Source: Dendrolimus kikuchii (taxonomy: Eukaryota > Arthropoda > Insecta > Lepidoptera > Lasiocampidae). From it: a DNA stretch of 64,000 bases. The notes beneath the pieces are model-generated. The model was not told the DNA's origin and made no database searches. It worked only from the letters and a program-made list of their open reading frames with translations. The translations under genes were made by a program, and so were the position numbers. The stretch is from positions 4,429,051 through 4,493,050 of the forward strand of contig CM034391.1 of NCBI GenBank assembly GCA_019925095.2, in the 5' to 3' direction. Positions 1-13,200 of this stretch are shown in pieces. Position 1 is the stretch's first letter; each line of letters opens with the position of its first letter.

Positions 1-240
1 TTCTAAAAATGTGTAAAATTACTCTAAAATGAACAATAGTTGTAGGATATTGATAGTTTTTGAGTAGTAATTATGTGTTTTTGCGAGAAATGTGAACTAT
101 ATAGCCAAATGTGGCCTTTCGAGTTTTCACAAGAACTCCGTTGAATGACGTCGATTATAGTCTACAATACAACGGCGTCTGGCTTAAAGGCCTAGTTGCC
201 AAGCCTTAAACTTTAAAAAAATGTTGTTTAAAAAAAACCA
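1..240 (-). repeat. Rep-H interspersed repeat, copy 1 (cut by window edge)
   Basis: This stretch is the reverse complement of sequence at 41850-42172 and 63550-63790. All three share a tract reading (in the other two copies) GGAGTTCTTRTGA, then ACATAATTACTACTCA, then AGTAATTTTACAC. The inner side carries a GGCTTAAAGGCCTAG block that is also present in the 41.85-kb copy. No coding capacity or clear terminal repeat is visible, so the element class is unknown. Confidence 0.75.
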
Positions 241-246
241 ACTGGA

Positions 247-592
247 ATAGATATAAACGACGGAGAACATGATGTAATTTTTTTTAGATTTCTTGTCTGT
301 CTGTTCAGGATTCACGTAAAAACTACCAGTTCGCTTTCGATGCAGTTTTTGCTGATCGACAGCAAATTTTTAGACCTAAAATCTGCGCTACTTTTTATGC
401 TGGGAGTCCCGCGGGAATTTTTCTCGGAAACGGTTTGAAGTTGTTCGGGTGCATACAAATTTGCTTTCTCCGATACAGCTTTCACCAAAATGATAGCTTA
501 CATTCTTTTATAAATGCTGTGATACTTTGTGTCCCGGGAATCCCGCGGGAATTTCAAGTCATACGGGGATGAAGTCGCGGGCATATCTTAGT
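247..592 (+). repeat. Interspersed repeat ending in GTCGCGGGCA, paired with 58710-58910
   Basis: The first 230 bases match 58710-58910 through shared blocks such as AGATTTCTTRTCTGT, ATTCACGTAAAAACTAC and ATCTGCGCTACTTTTTAT. The right end contains TCCCGCGGGAATTT twice and finishes GAAGTCGCGGGCATATCTTAGT, similar to the end of the Lep-B type repeats. No open frame is visible. It is probably a degenerate retroposon or MITE. Confidence 0.65.
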
Positions 593-862
593 CTACACAA
601 TGAGTTAGAAATAATAATTTGAAAAGCATAGATCAAATAACTTTACGGAAATACCGTTTAGCAAATGTAAAAGAGATATCAAAATCCATTAGAAATAAAA
701 ATTAATATCTCTGCACTATAACATTTGATGTAAGAATAGCTTAAATTGTACGATGTCCATCGCTGTTCCAATGTAGACTCTTCACTACCATCAATGTAAT
801 TTACAATCAATAGTGTTCAATGTATAATAGAAGTGTAGTTATGGTCAGTGATGCAATGCAGT

Positions 863-985
863 ATGCAAATTTTGTTGAAGACAAGAGTGGGGTCGCTGAC
901 CGCAGAGCAGCCTCCGCGCTTATTGGCCGATGCCGAATCGATTCGTAATGCGCCCGCGCAGATAAGGTCAATGTCGATTCTTTGA
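863..985 (+). other. GC-rich small open frame of 40 codons, doubtful
   Basis: An ATG-to-TGA frame of 40 codons sits in a GC-rich patch (about 885-970) inside AT-rich DNA. The central part uses codons such as CTG, GCC and GCG. There is no recognisable domain, no paired splice sites and no second copy in the window. It may be part of an unrecognised repeat or a chance frame, so it is not called a gene. Confidence 0.15.
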
Positions 986-1222
986 TCTCTGGCTACCGAT
1001 ATTCATCTGTTTGTATTTGATTCATCTGTTTATTTTGTGATGGTAATGACTGTTTGTCAATGATGTAATTATGTTTAATGAATTTGTAATGTTGGAGAGT
1101 TTACGCATTGACGTTTCTCACCAACTGCTCAAACAGCTTATTGGTGGATTAAGTAATAAGGGTAAACCACACCACTGTTGACTCTTATTCAGTCACTCGT
1201 CACTCAGTAGTGATTAGCACCC

Positions 1223-1398
1223 TTTTTTTATTGCAGGAGTTCAGAAGACAGGCAGACGGCCCACTTGATGGAAAGCGGTTACCATCGCCTATGGACATTT
1301 GCAACACCAAAGGTGCGCTGCTGCTCTCTTAAGGGAGACAGGAACCTGGTCACTAATGCCGGGACACAACACAAGGTTGTTATGGCGGCATACTCTAG
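1223..1398 (-). repeat. Lep-A repeat, truncated copy
   Basis: Lep-A is defined here as a roughly 305-bp unit that starts near GTGCAGGAACGGAG and ends CTCCTGCAATAAAA. This copy is reversed: a T-run, TTGCAGGAGTTCAG, then the ACAGGCAGACGGCCCACTTG and CATCGCCTATGGACATTTGC blocks, breaking off after GGCGGCATACTCTAG. The half towards the GTGCAGGAACGG end is missing. Confidence 0.9.
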
Positions 1399-2574
1399 CC
1401 TTGAATTGATAGTGTCAATGGATGACACAAAGAAGATGCGAAGAACTAAAGCCGCAGACAGGCCAACAGACGACGCAGAAAGCCAATGAAATCCCACGAT
1501 TGCCGCCGGACGCCAATGAAGGCCAACCAAACTAGAAAGTGCCAACCAGAAGGCCATCGCAAGCCGCAGACAGGCCAATGAGAGCCATTATGGCACCATA
1601 TAGACATGGTTGTAGGTCCAGCGGCCTCACTCGCCCTTTACCGTCGGGCTGTAGCCTAATAACTGGAAGTCGGGTAAAAAAGAGCTTTCGCTGAAACCCC
1701 AACCTGCCTCAATCAAAGACAAGAAGATCCTTGTGTTGCGTGTGAATCATAGAGGGTGGGGCGCGGCGGCGACGGCGTAGGGTGGCGTTTGTTGTGCTAA
1801 CAATAATCTACTTTAATACAAGTTTTAGCTTCAGAAATATGAAATTATACGCTAAACGCGTGTTTTTCTGTGTTGACATCACATATGACGGAACAAAATC
1901 GGCAGTTTTGGTTTTTCGGATTACCCGTTTCAGACGTTTATTTTTTTTATTTTGTATAAAATATTTCAATTATAATCTTCTTGCATTCCATTCCACTATG
2001 TAATATTATAAAAGCTTTGTAGCCATTTAATGTCTGCAGACAGGCTTTGTTGGATTGATGCCGCCCAGCCTTCAACCTGTCATAATTAAAGTACGGATTT
2101 AGATTATAATTAGCATTCAGAGACGGGAATTCTATGCACCATGAGACACGACCTTTTAAAAGAAAAGTACTTTCGACTATATATTATAATATTAATTTTA
2201 TAAATACTAGCTAGCCGGTCAGAGGTTACCTTGTCCGAATTTCAATAACTCCTTGGTGAATCTGTGGAAAGGAATAATCAAAGAAGCGTTGGAAAAAAAT
2301 TAAGTATTTTAAATTATCACTTTGATTTCACGATTATGACTATTGGTATTTGGGGAAGAGTAAACTCAGAAGCAGCTACACCGATGGGAGATTTTACATA
2401 TAGCAGGAAAAAAGAATCATGCAAACATGTCGTTTTACGCAGATATAATACGGTTCTATTCTAAAATTATTTACATATAAAAGAGCAGCTCTTAAAATAA
2501 AAATAAAATCCAGCTTGTAATCGTCTTATAAAATATTAACTATGCCCAAAACTTCATTCCAGTCGAATTTTTTT
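1399..2574. other. No gene seen; GC-richer patch with imperfect GCCAATGA repeats
   Basis: About 1440-1590 carries several imperfect copies of a GCCAATGA-like word and two copies of GCCGCAGACAGGCCAA, alternating with proline- and basic-rich short frames. About 1740-1790 is GC-rich. The rest is AT-rich with only short chance frames. No splice-bounded exon or known repeat could be supported. Confidence 0.4.
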
Positions 2575-2810
2575 TCCTGTAACCCTAAAAAAGTAGCCTA
2601 AATTACTCCTTATAACGTCAGCTATCTGCCAGTGAAAGTCAAGTCAAAATCGGTCCAGCCGTTTCAAGGATTAGTTGGAACATTCAAACAGACAGACAGA
2701 TTCTATAAGTTGCATTTTCGGAATGTCCTGGTCCGATTATCCCCCCTCATTTTTTACATATTTCATTTTGACATTACAAATAGACATTTCTCTCTCATCG
2801 TCGTTCATCT
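2575..2810 (+). repeat. Lep-B repeat, internal part
   Basis: Lep-B is defined by the complete copy at 56742-57015. This copy has the shared blocks AGCTATCTGCCAGTGAAAGT, AATCGGTCCAGCCGTTTCA and the distal TTTTGACATTACAAAYAGACA. The ACTAGCTGTGCCCGCGAC head is missing. There is no coding capacity. Confidence 0.85.
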
Positions 2811-3616
2811 CAGTTTGTTTGACGGCCAACTATCCAATGCAATAAGGTAGTTGCAATAGAGTTTCGTTTTTGCTAAAAAATATCTACGGAACTCTAGTGT
2901 CAATGTCTTAATCATTTTGACATGAGCAAAAAGTAGGAATTTACAAGTCATCGATTTACCATCAATCTGAATTCCTACCAAGAGTCAAAACTATAAAGAA
3001 AAATTTAAATCTACCGATTGTGAACATGTACACGTCGTGACTTATCGTGTCTGCGCCATAAACAAATTTGAATAACGCCTTTTTGTCCGCCGCCTTTATT
3101 AATGTTGGTCCATTAACACCGTTTATTGCTGTATACTGGCTAAGGTTCACAAATTGATCACCAAGATAGATGAGCACATATTTTATTAGGCTATAGTATT
3201 ATTATTTAAGTGTCTTTAGGCAGAGTTACTTGGAGACTGCCTTCTTTTAACACGCTTTTATTACCTTCGCCTGTATGAATAAAATCAATATTATGCAGTA
3301 AATTACGGTCTTGCAATTTGGATGAATCGACCAAAATGCTCCGTATAAACTGAAACTTAAATCATTCAACATCACTGAATAATTTTGTGTTCTTTCAGCA
3401 AAATTGATTCATTTTTATTGATCCGTCTAATATTAGTAAAAGAAATCTTACAAGTGATTTATTAGAAAATTTGCATACGTAATCAGTACTGATAGGAATT
3501 CAATAATTTCGTAACTATACTGTGATATCCTGACCAAGATAATCAGGATGAGTTTGGGATTCTTTCTTTCTTGTCTTTCTATATAGGCCAGCTTTTAACA
3601 AGTAAAACAATGAATC

Positions 3617-3892
3617 TATACAGATAAATACGATTAAAGTGTCTGTTTGTAATGTAAAAATAAAAATGTGAAGAAAATCGGGGGTATAATTCGGACCAGG
3701 AGATTCCGAAAATGTAATTTCTAGATTTTTGTCTATCTGTCTGCATGTTCCGGCTAATCTCAGAAACGGCGGGATCGATTTTAACAAGCCTTTCACTGGC
3801 AGATAGCTGATGTTATATGGAGAAACTTAAGCTACTTTTTTTGTGTTCCACGAAAAAAAAACACACAGACAAAGTCGCGGGCACAGCTAGTA
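3617..3892 (-). repeat. Lep-B repeat, near-complete reversed copy
   Basis: Read on the minus strand it begins ACTAGCTGTGCCCGCGACTT and runs through the CTATCTGCCAGTGAAAG block to the TTACAAACAGACA block at its low-coordinate end. An eight- to nine-base A-run interrupts it near 3855. It resembles the copies at 33198 and 56742. Confidence 0.85.
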
Positions 3893-4336
3893 TTAAATAT
3901 GTAAGATTTGGCCTAAAGGTCTTTGTTACCATGCTATGAAATCCTTAAATTAATAATCACTAAATGAATATTAGAGATGGGTTATCGATAGCTTTAGATG
4001 TTGCCTATCGATATAAACGGTATCGATTCTATGAGATTCTAGTTTAGATTCCATTAAAATGAAAGCTGTGTGAAGTGGGGCAATTGACGGTACGACCGCT
4101 CCATTTTTATGATTTACATTGAGCCTTATGGGTAACTTTTTACAATTAACTAATAGTAAGGAAGTCAGTTTGACATTTATTATAAATTTGAAGCGTACAA
4201 ACTTGAAATAACTTCATTAAGTAAAGTCATGTGATCCATTTAATGAATAATATTTTTACATACTCTAGTATCAGTTACATAAACACAAGTATCTAGTATG
4301 TAATTATAATTACTGATGATATCAAATTTGCTGCGG

Positions 4337-4616
4337 AAAGGGTACAGTGACAGTTCTCCCCCTGCTGGATTTCAATAATGCCTTCAATACAGTAGATTTT
4401 GATATTTTACTCTTAATGCTATGCTCTCTTAACGTATCTCCGATGGTGATTGATTAGTTTCATACTTACCTGTTTGGACGTCGACAGCGTATTCGAATTG
4501 AAGATTAATTTTCTTCTTGGTGTAATACTACTACCGGCGTACCACAGGGTGGCGTATTATCTCCTCTACTTTACGACATTTTCATATATTCCATCTCATC
4601 TCAAGACCCCCCGTCT
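4337..4616 (+). pseudogene. Non-LTR retrotransposon reverse transcriptase relic
   Basis: The plus frame encodes LLDFNNAFNTVDFDILL and, after two stop codons (TAG near 4454, TAA near 4507), GVPQGGVLSPLL. These are the reverse-transcriptase palm motifs of LINE elements: the aspartate region of RT motif A and the G-P-Q-G of the next conserved block. The FADD catalytic box is absent because the copy breaks off into Lep-A sequence at about 4617. The fragment covers roughly 90 residues of a domain that normally spans several hundred. The wording of the motifs resembles Jockey/CR1-like insect LINEs, but the clade cannot be fixed. It is dead: it has stops and is truncated at both ends. Confidence 0.85.
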
Positions 4617-4712
4617 TGAACATGGCCACTGATGTCGGAACACAACTCAAAAGTTGGCAGTATACTCTTGACAAGTAGACAAGCCAAATGCCCTACCACC
4701 TGGTGGCGGGTT
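4617..4712 (-). repeat. Lep-A repeat, short internal fragment
   Basis: A 96-bp piece of Lep-A (ATGTCGGAACACAACTCAA and AATGCCCTACCACCTGG blocks) abuts the LINE relic on its left. It is diverged, with an internal loss of the ACCAGGGGTGG block. Confidence 0.75.
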
Positions 4713-5574
4713 ATTTTTATAAGCGTTCACACTTCTTGATTTTGTCAGGGTTCCGTTTTAGCTAATAAAAAAAAAATATTTTGATATCCTACCATTATTA
4801 AATAACTACAACGAGTCGAGGAAATACGTAGATATAAATAATCAAGATTATTATGACGATATAAATAAAGCCATAATGTACATGCTGTTTTATTAAAAAA
4901 TATAAAATTTTAAATTCCTAGCCATTCATTAACAAACCAATTAAAAAATTTAAAAATATTACCATCCCGTGATTAGTCTCAGATCGTCCTACTGTTATTT
5001 ATTTTCCATTTTTTAATTCAATACAATTGAAGGGGCTTATTCAAATGAACCAGGTAATCGGTCGACGGCACCGTATTAACGCATTTTGGAGCCTATCGCT
5101 GGTATAAGTCATCAGCTACTAGCGTTTAAACTTTTTAACGTTGGTAATGCAACTTATGGGCGATTACTAAATATTACTATTTATCTACTTGCCTTACCAT
5201 CAGTAGATATTTGATATTACTTTTATGGACCTTATGTCAAATTTTAACCAAAGATAAACAAATTCAAAAGGCAAAGAATAAAATAGTACTTAATTGCATT
5301 ATTTTATAGTTTATGATTTTATTTGTTATTAAAAAAATAATTTTGTCAATATAAAAAAAGCAGAATACTAAACTTTAGGAATCATTTTTGAGTGAAGCTA
5401 TGTTGTAGTTACGGTGCTGTCTATCGATACACATTAATACTGGCTCCATTCAGATTTAAATATTAAAGTAATAAAAGTCACAACAAGACAGTACAAATTA
5501 AGTCAGAGAATACTGTGCTTTAGCTGTGTATGATAATGATGAGATGATCCTTAAATGCGACAAAATCATCCTAT
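4713..5574. other. AT-rich DNA, no gene seen
   Basis: Low-complexity AT-rich DNA with short chance frames. No repeat shared with the rest of the window was recognised. Confidence 0.4.
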
Positions 5575-5617
5575 TAGCTTTCTACCTAGAATAGCATATA
5601 TTCTAGGTAGAAAGCTA
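5575..5617. repeat. Perfect 19-bp hairpin
   Basis: TAGCTTTCTACCTAGAATA is followed by five bases (GCATA) and then its exact reverse complement. The 19-bp perfect stem with a 5-nt loop is too short for a microRNA precursor. It may be a snap-back junction or a small foldback insertion. Confidence 0.95.
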
Positions 5618-6472
5618 TACTTTATTGCATAACATTACAATACAGATTAAGAAGTTTAACTATAGAAAAAAATGGTGGTCTTATAATTAAAAGCAATTTA
5701 GTCCAGGCAACTTTAGGATGAATAAGAAAAGTTTTTGAAAGACTTAAAAAATCTGCAATATAATTATGATATAGAAGTAGGTACTCATGTAATTCACACA
5801 CTCGTAAACGTCTTGCTATTTTTTAAACAGTTTCCAACTTGCATTTCTTTTTATCTTATCAATTTTAAAAGTCTGCGGTGCTTTGAGAAACTTATAACAA
5901 CAACTGTTGAAAAAATGTCTAATAACGCTATATTCTTATAAATTGTACCAAACAATCCCAAAATGTTAGTTTATAGAAACCCATTTTAATTTTATTAACA
6001 TTCACAAGGTGTACTTGGTTTTAAAGAAGAATGATTTGAGGCATAGCATACGTAATGACTTATGGATAAAACTCCAAATTGAAGCCACTTTTATTATGAA
6101 TATCTCACGGGTTATTATCTCTATGTTATTAGAAAATGTCGTTAGTATATAATGAATATTAATAAAGGTGTCATTTTAGTAGTAAATTGTCTCATTAGAT
6201 GGTGTGGTAGCAACTTTCTTTGGAATTAACAAGTGACCGTAAAATTAAAGTTTATTTTATATGAAATTCTGTTTTCTTGGTAAATTAAAAATGTGTTTTG
6301 GAATCGATTGCATAAGAATTGGATTCCTCGGCTAATAAAATAGTTCCTGTAGCATCTTGAAGTATAACATAATTTGTAGTGCGGGACTGCTAAAATGAAA
6401 ACGTAAAAAGTGTAACATGTGACAAACTAGTGTTAACCAAATTAAAATGGCAACATGTAAATCGACAATAAA

Positions 6473-6903
6473 GCCTGATTTACATTTGCATTAGTAAAGA
6501 AACCAATTAACTTGCGAAACTGGTGAGTTAAGCCCTTTTCGTTGTGTGGACAAACATCCACATAATAAACAACTTTGTTTTCTATATTAAAATCATAAAC
6601 TGAATTTAATTGAAACTTTAAAATTTCTTTAAGTAAATTACAAATACTACATAGGTCCCAATTCGTTTGGAAACGTGCCCTAGACGCTGGCCGCATTCCC
6701 CCATTGGACAGCAATGCCGATACGTTGCCCCAAGTAGAGGCCAGACTTTGGTCACGTGAGACTCCAAGCGAGATGATATCTCACGAGTTTGACAACTTAT
6801 TACTAACCTAATTGGAGTATTTCAGGCCATACGATTATAAGGGCTTAGCTCACCAGTATCGCAAGTTAATTCGCTATTTAACCAATACAAATGTCAATCA
6901 GGC
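6473..6903. mobile_element. MITE with about 68-bp imperfect inverted ends
   Basis: The left end GCCTGATTTACATTTGCATT returns as the reverse complement AATCAGGC at 6903. The inner blocks AACTTGCGAAACTGGTGAG and CTCACCAGTATCGCAAGTT also pair. The roughly 431-bp element has no transposase frame, as expected for a non-autonomous DNA element. A second, nested copy lies at 31479-31765. The flanks show no unambiguous target duplication. Confidence 0.8.
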
Positions 6904-9900
6904 CGATAATGTTATATCGTAGGTCACGTCAATAAAATAATAGATCAAAAACATAAAGTGATAGACCAAAAATTGCTCCATTCCGTAATTGATGTAGAAA
7001 TAAATTTGCGGTGTTACGAGAATTCATAAGAAGAGAATTCAGTGCATATGGCGATCCTTCAAAAAATTAAGCTCAAGTAGGTTAAGGTGATATGGGCTGG
7101 TAGTGAGGAGGGATGCATACATATATGATGAAAATAGTGTGAAAGTAGAAAATTGATTGATTTAAGAATAAATGTAAGCCAAAAAAGAGATGGATAATTT
7201 GAAGGAGAACATGAAGAGTTATAGTATGGGCGTATGTCAGTATAGAGAAGTATGTAAGGAATAATATACTGACCTGACCTCTAAAGATAGGAAAAAAGTG
7301 AAAGGAAAGGGAGATCTATCACTGATAATAAAACGTGTTAAGTTTGAAAAACCATTACTGGTCAAAAAGGACATTAATGGTATTTCGGAATTTTAAGACA
7401 TAGCGTAGTGCTTCTTTAAATAAAATATGAACGGAGCATAACAAGTCTCTTAAATACAGATTTGTAACATTAAAAAAGGGCCACATATAAATAGTATGAA
7501 CTAATTAACTGTCTGTAACGGTTCTTATCAGATCCTTAGCTTTCTACCGATTCCTATCAGTTTCCCTAATCTTTATTACGAAGATATAACTACTGATCTT
7601 CATTCTCAAGATACAATCTAAATATCCCAAATCCTAGCGGGAATAATGGCTTTTAAAAATTAAAATTCTGTTACATTAAAGTAACGATCACGATTTTTTT
7701 TATAATGCTTCTCTAAACTGATCTTGGATATAGAAAGCTATATTGATCCCGTATCAAAGACATTGGAAGTATCGATTTAGAGATTCATCTCTATCAGCTG
7801 TCTTCTTCTCACCTTTTCCTAATCCCTTGGGGATAGCACATACGTTTTCATGTCATTACATCTAACTATCTCCTTTTAGCCTCTCTACCTACCTTATATA
7901 TCCATATATCCGGCTCTGTTTGTGTGTGCACTATTCTTTGTAACTACTTATATCCTGTCTAGAGAAACGACTAACATTTAAAAGTGTTTACGTTTGAGTC
8001 GGTTACTTAATCAAAAATACGAAAATATTTATAGTATTATAAGTCTCAGGTAAAATATAAATGTATAATCCCTTGAGAATTACACTCTTAGTAGAATCTG
8101 TGACATTCGGGTCGTAGATTCGACAACCACTTCTAAAATATAGCTAGTTGCTGTTATAAGAAGCGGCGCGATATCCTCTTGAGATCTTATTCAATTACAA
8201 TCAAAATACATTCAAATTTTAAATAAACAACTTAATTATTATTAAAAGCTTTGTTAAATTCGAATGTATCAAGAATAATATTTCCTTAAATCTCATCTAA
8301 ATACTTGATGTCACGACGGATCGAGATTGTATGACGATCAATGAACTTGGTAAAAAAAGCATGAAGAATTCTTTTAAATAAACATTCATCTGAATCGATT
8401 TGAGACTTCATCTCTCGAGTGTTTACTTAGTAACAGTCCGTTTTGAATAAATCGATTTCTGATGAGGTTCTTGTGCTATGATAAACTCAACTTAAACACT
8501 TTTATTTAAAGTTCAATGTTGAATACTTTCGATAGTTTTGTCTTATGAAGCTTACTTGGCGAAGTATATCAGAATGCTTAAACGATTCTAAATCTCAATA
8601 CTTAAGGTTCATACTTGTATGCAGTTGTTAAATACAGTTCATTGCAGTTGGTTGCTACAATACATATAAACTTTATTATTAAAGATTTAAAGTTTAGTTT
8701 TGTCTGTGTCATTGGTATTGTTGGTCAAACGATAACATCCGCTGCAAGATCTAGTCTGCTGGGAAATAAAATATTAGAGCTCTACAATATGATAATTTCT
8801 AAATTAAATTGATTATTAATTTGTTTAATAGCCATATTAAAATATAGAACAGTATGTTGGGAACCTCAATATAAGTTGTATTCTTTATTCTAGTAGCAAC
8901 ACTGCTGTTGATTCTTTTGCTTATCTATCGCGAAAGCTGTACGAACAAGTTCTCTTGTAACTATTATTTCCATTAATTTTAAGTGATTGTCGCAAAGTAT
9001 ATATTTTATTCATACATTGAGTGTTTTAATTCTTTTCATTGTACCAAAAATTCCAAATGTATAAATTTTAAAATAATTTTATTTTTTAAATTGTATAACA
9101 AACGAGTTGTCTGGAAGTGGGCGCTAACAACTGCAACATAGTATTATACTACAGCAGTTGTTTGAGATACCAAATTGTTTCTGTACACTATGTTAATGGT
9201 TTCGAATAAATTCTTTAATTCTTTAACCACCTCAATATCATCAATAAATCAACGCAATCAGTATACAACACGTTGAACACTAATATATATATTGATGTGT
9301 CGGACATAATTCCGGGACAGCAATAAGCTGAATGCAATCATCGTTTGCTGATTTCTGGTGTACAAGTTCTCAAGATGTGCTAATTTTAATTTCATCACTA
9401 TTTCTTCCAATAGTGTTTTCTCTCTTTCTCTCTATAGCGTCACGTACGATTGAAAAGCATTTTTCAGTTACATTTTTTACTTGACCACTGCGATTGTTAG
9501 TATCTTCCATAACACCGAATAAATCTAAAGACCTGCCATTGTCTCCGTGTCAGACCATAACTTTAGATAAACATTATGACCCGACTCGAAAGCTGACTCG
9601 TTTTTACTCAAGAATTATATCGCGAGTGAACAAGGCATACAAATCTTCACTACAGCACTATTGACTTGAAACAGCACAAACGAGTTGTACAGTCTAGTCT
9701 TATACCTTGTACAGGAAATTGTATGATAATTTGAGTGTCACAATGTTATTAGATTTCGAAAGAGTGTCCAATGTAACGGTGTCATGTGTGCTTTCGTCAT
9801 ACAAAATCGTATATCGGGTTTTTTCATTTATTTAATAATCTCTGCTGAATCTGTAAGAAGTCGAATGTGTACTTATAATTAATTAAAAAAAGAGAGAACA

Positions 9901-10012
9901 TCCGGGGGTTAATTTGGAGAAACTGAAAATATAACTTTTTATCTGACTGTCTCTTAGAGCATTAGGATGGATGAAGAAACGGAATGAAAATGTTGGTCTT
10001 TAAATGTTTTTT
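6904..10012. other. AT-rich DNA, no gene seen
   Basis: About 3 kb with only short frames. A short stretch near 7840-7900 (GGGATAGCACATACG and CTTTTAGCCTCTCTACC) resembles one near 48060-48090 (TTTAGCCTCTTTCCATGG) and may be a worn repeat. No exon with paired splice sites was found by eye. Confidence 0.35.
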
Positions 10013-10017
10013 CTAAA

Positions 10018-10240
10018 ATAAAAATAGCCTAAATTATGCCTTATAATATCCAGCTAACTTCCAATGAAAGTCCCATCAAAATTTGTCCAGACATTTCAGA
10101 GATTACCTGGAATAAACAGTCAAACGAATTTTTTTTTGTTATAATTACTGTATGTACTATATGCATTTAGTAAAAAGCTATTATTTTGACATCACAAACA
10201 AATACTTCAATTTTATTTGTATTGCATAGATGTATAGATA
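10018..10240 (+). repeat. Lep-B repeat, internal part, diverged
   Basis: Contains ATAGCCTAAATTATGCCTTATAATATC, the CCAATGAAAGTCCCATCAAAATTTGTCCAGACATTTCAGAGA stretch and the distal GCATTTAGTAAAAAGCT and TTTTGACATCACAAACA blocks in Lep-B order. It is more diverged than the 56.7-kb copy and lacks the head. Confidence 0.8.
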
Positions 10241-13200
10241 AATTCCAATGAAACCAGTCTCCTTCTGTTTTGAATATGACTTGGTGTAGTTTGTGGATAT
10301 AACCAAAGTAAATTCATATTTTATTTATGAATATTCCGATTACTGAATAATCTTCAAGCAAATAGGCACCAAGTTAAATCCGAAGTCTGCGTATGTTTAT
10401 ATATGAAACAAGAAGTTACAAGGGATTCTTTCTTATACACAAAATGTTTCACAGATGTGTTTTAATCTACATAAGAAAACTATTAAGTCAGTTACGAGAC
10501 ATTTATATTAAACAGATTTAAAATGTCATTAGTATTTTATTGTATCAAGAATTATGCGCCATAAACTACAAAATAAACATCATTAATTTACGGCATCTTA
10601 ATATATTTTACGAGCGGTCACAGAATTCCTATATGCCATTGATGTATGTAATTACCCTATATTTAATAGCAGGCTAAATGACACGCTTGTTGAAGTGAAA
10701 ACAGCGTCACAGTATTAAGTGGTGGACAAAAGCGGAGCAAATGTATTTGATTACATGGAAGAAAATTAGTTGTAAACATTATTATCTGTATCCTAGAACG
10801 AAATTATACAAAGCGAAGATTAAAATATTAATAATGAAATGTAATGTAATGTAATTATGATAACAGTGCCGCGTGACATTCCAGTTTAAGCGATTAAATG
10901 CTTGAGTTTTGTATTTAGTCTGACTACCGTTGCAGTATATAAGCCTTTATGATTGAACGCTAAAGTCAAGACTAGACAACGGCTTTTCAAAAATTATTAT
11001 ACAACTGAAACAAAAGCTTCAGAAATTGTAAGGAATCAAACAGGTAAATAAATTTGTTGGAAACCTACATAATATTAAGATCAATTTCACTTGAATTATG
11101 ATTAAGCAAATAGAATGATTGTAGTTCATGTTTTGCATTACTACGTATATATTTTCAGATGCAACATAAACTCTAAAACAAACAAAGCTATTTTATGAAT
11201 TCATCAAAAACAAAAATAGCTAAATGTGCTCTATGCAATCTTCAAGCCATTCAACTGCACCGTACATAAAAAAGCTAACCTAAAATATGTTAATTTCACA
11301 AACCAGAATTTTTACGAACAATTTCATATTCTTATTTCTTAATTTGCTTTATGTATAAGAGAATGACGTTTTTGTTTGATTCTGGATATGTATAGTTACA
11401 TATTATAATATTACACGGTTTTCATCACCAATGTCCAGCGTATCATTCCAATATTCTATTTAAATTCATACAAATCCTAACAAGAATGATTTCATAATCC
11501 GTTAGAAATAGTGTTATGTTCTTTATTAATACTTCTTTCCACGCTGAACCACCAATACTGCACCATAGTTAACTGCTCCTAAATGTCGCACCAGATATTT
11601 GTTGGGGTCCCATATGAGTTACAATGAGTCCATTGAAACGTATCTGTTTCCCTACAACGTTAATTAACATCACTTATCACTGTTCCGTTAATTTGCTCCC
11701 TTCCGTTACTCGTATTACGTCATGACGTCTTCATTTTTATTTTCTTTTATATCATTCAAGCTTGGACGATACAAATGAGAATCGTCTGTTGGACTTATTT
11801 TTCGAAGTGTTATACCTCAGTATCTTATTTCCACCACAGATTTCTGAAGTACCTATTCACTGATTTTTGACAAGAAAAATAGAAATAATAAAACATTTCA
11901 ACATTTAAAACCGATAGTACAAATATAAACAATTCAAACATTAGTAAACATTATCATTGTTAGCTTGGTTGTTGTATCTCGAATTTATAACAAATAAGAT
12001 GAAGGAAGCTCACTTGTATTTATAAATAAATATTTATTAAGAAAAGAAGGTTGTATGACTAAGTTTCAAGCTACTACTATTAACAGAAAAACGATATGAA
12101 ACTAAGTTGGTTTGGTCATAGTGGAAGATATCGAGAGATCCTTTTTTCACAATAAAGGAAACAAATTTTGGGAACTAAGTATACTGTGATTTTTAATTTT
12201 CTGGACTACTTCTGAATGCGCCATACTACAAGTCCAAGCTTGAAGTATTATAATAAAGGTCGATCGCAGCTATCATTTTAATCCAGGTAATTAAAAATCA
12301 GAGTATAGTTGTTATTAATGCAATATACGAATATGAAATGGACGAATTTATTATATATACATTAGGATCTTTGGATTTTACTAATACGCCTCTGAAGTAT
12401 CAACGTTCGAATGTAACAATTAACCAAGTTAAAGTCCCTTTACCATAAAATCAACTACAACATGCATTTTATAAAAACCTATTAATTATTGTCTGTGTTT
12501 ATGGAAAGTAAACATAAAATCTTAAATATTAATGTTTGTTAGCAAAATAGCGGGCTTTGATTATTAAAAGCGATCATAAAACAATTCATGTTGGCATTGA
12601 TGGTGTCGATTAAAATGCTCAACACAGTGCCGTAGCAATGAAATCAACATCTAATTTAATACATCTTGCAAAAGGGTTAGTAGTATTTCACACTGCAAGT
12701 TAACGAAGACGACAGATTTATAGACTGTCTGGTAACAGAAGCACTAAGTTATAAAAGGCCAATATAAGCTAACTAACAGGCGTTTTGCGCATAGCAATCA
12801 GCGTCGGAACGCGGATAGTAAAATCGGTTTCGTATTATAAAGTAGAATGTTTATACCATGGCTATCAAAAAACAAAGGACTTAAATGGATTTACTAATTA
12901 CAAGTAATCTATAGTAATGTTACAATTTTGGAAATAATTATAATTGTTACCATTTCATATCTAAGCGGTTAAAGGTAATCCTTAAGGCAAAACGATCGAT
13001 TTTATATTGACGACGGACATAGGCGATCTTTTATCTCGAAAAACAATTTGCAATTTTTGGTAAGTAATAAAGATATACGTGTTTCAGTAAACTTGTCCCT
13101 GAAGTGGATTAATTTGGGGATTAAAATTATAAAGTGCTTTTTAGACAATTTCCCTGTGTAGATTAAAAAATTATAGCGGATGAAGTCACAACGACTAGGT

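Noticed and set aside
5575..5617. microRNA precursor
   Set aside because: The stem is only 19 bp and the loop 5 nt, too small for a pre-miRNA.
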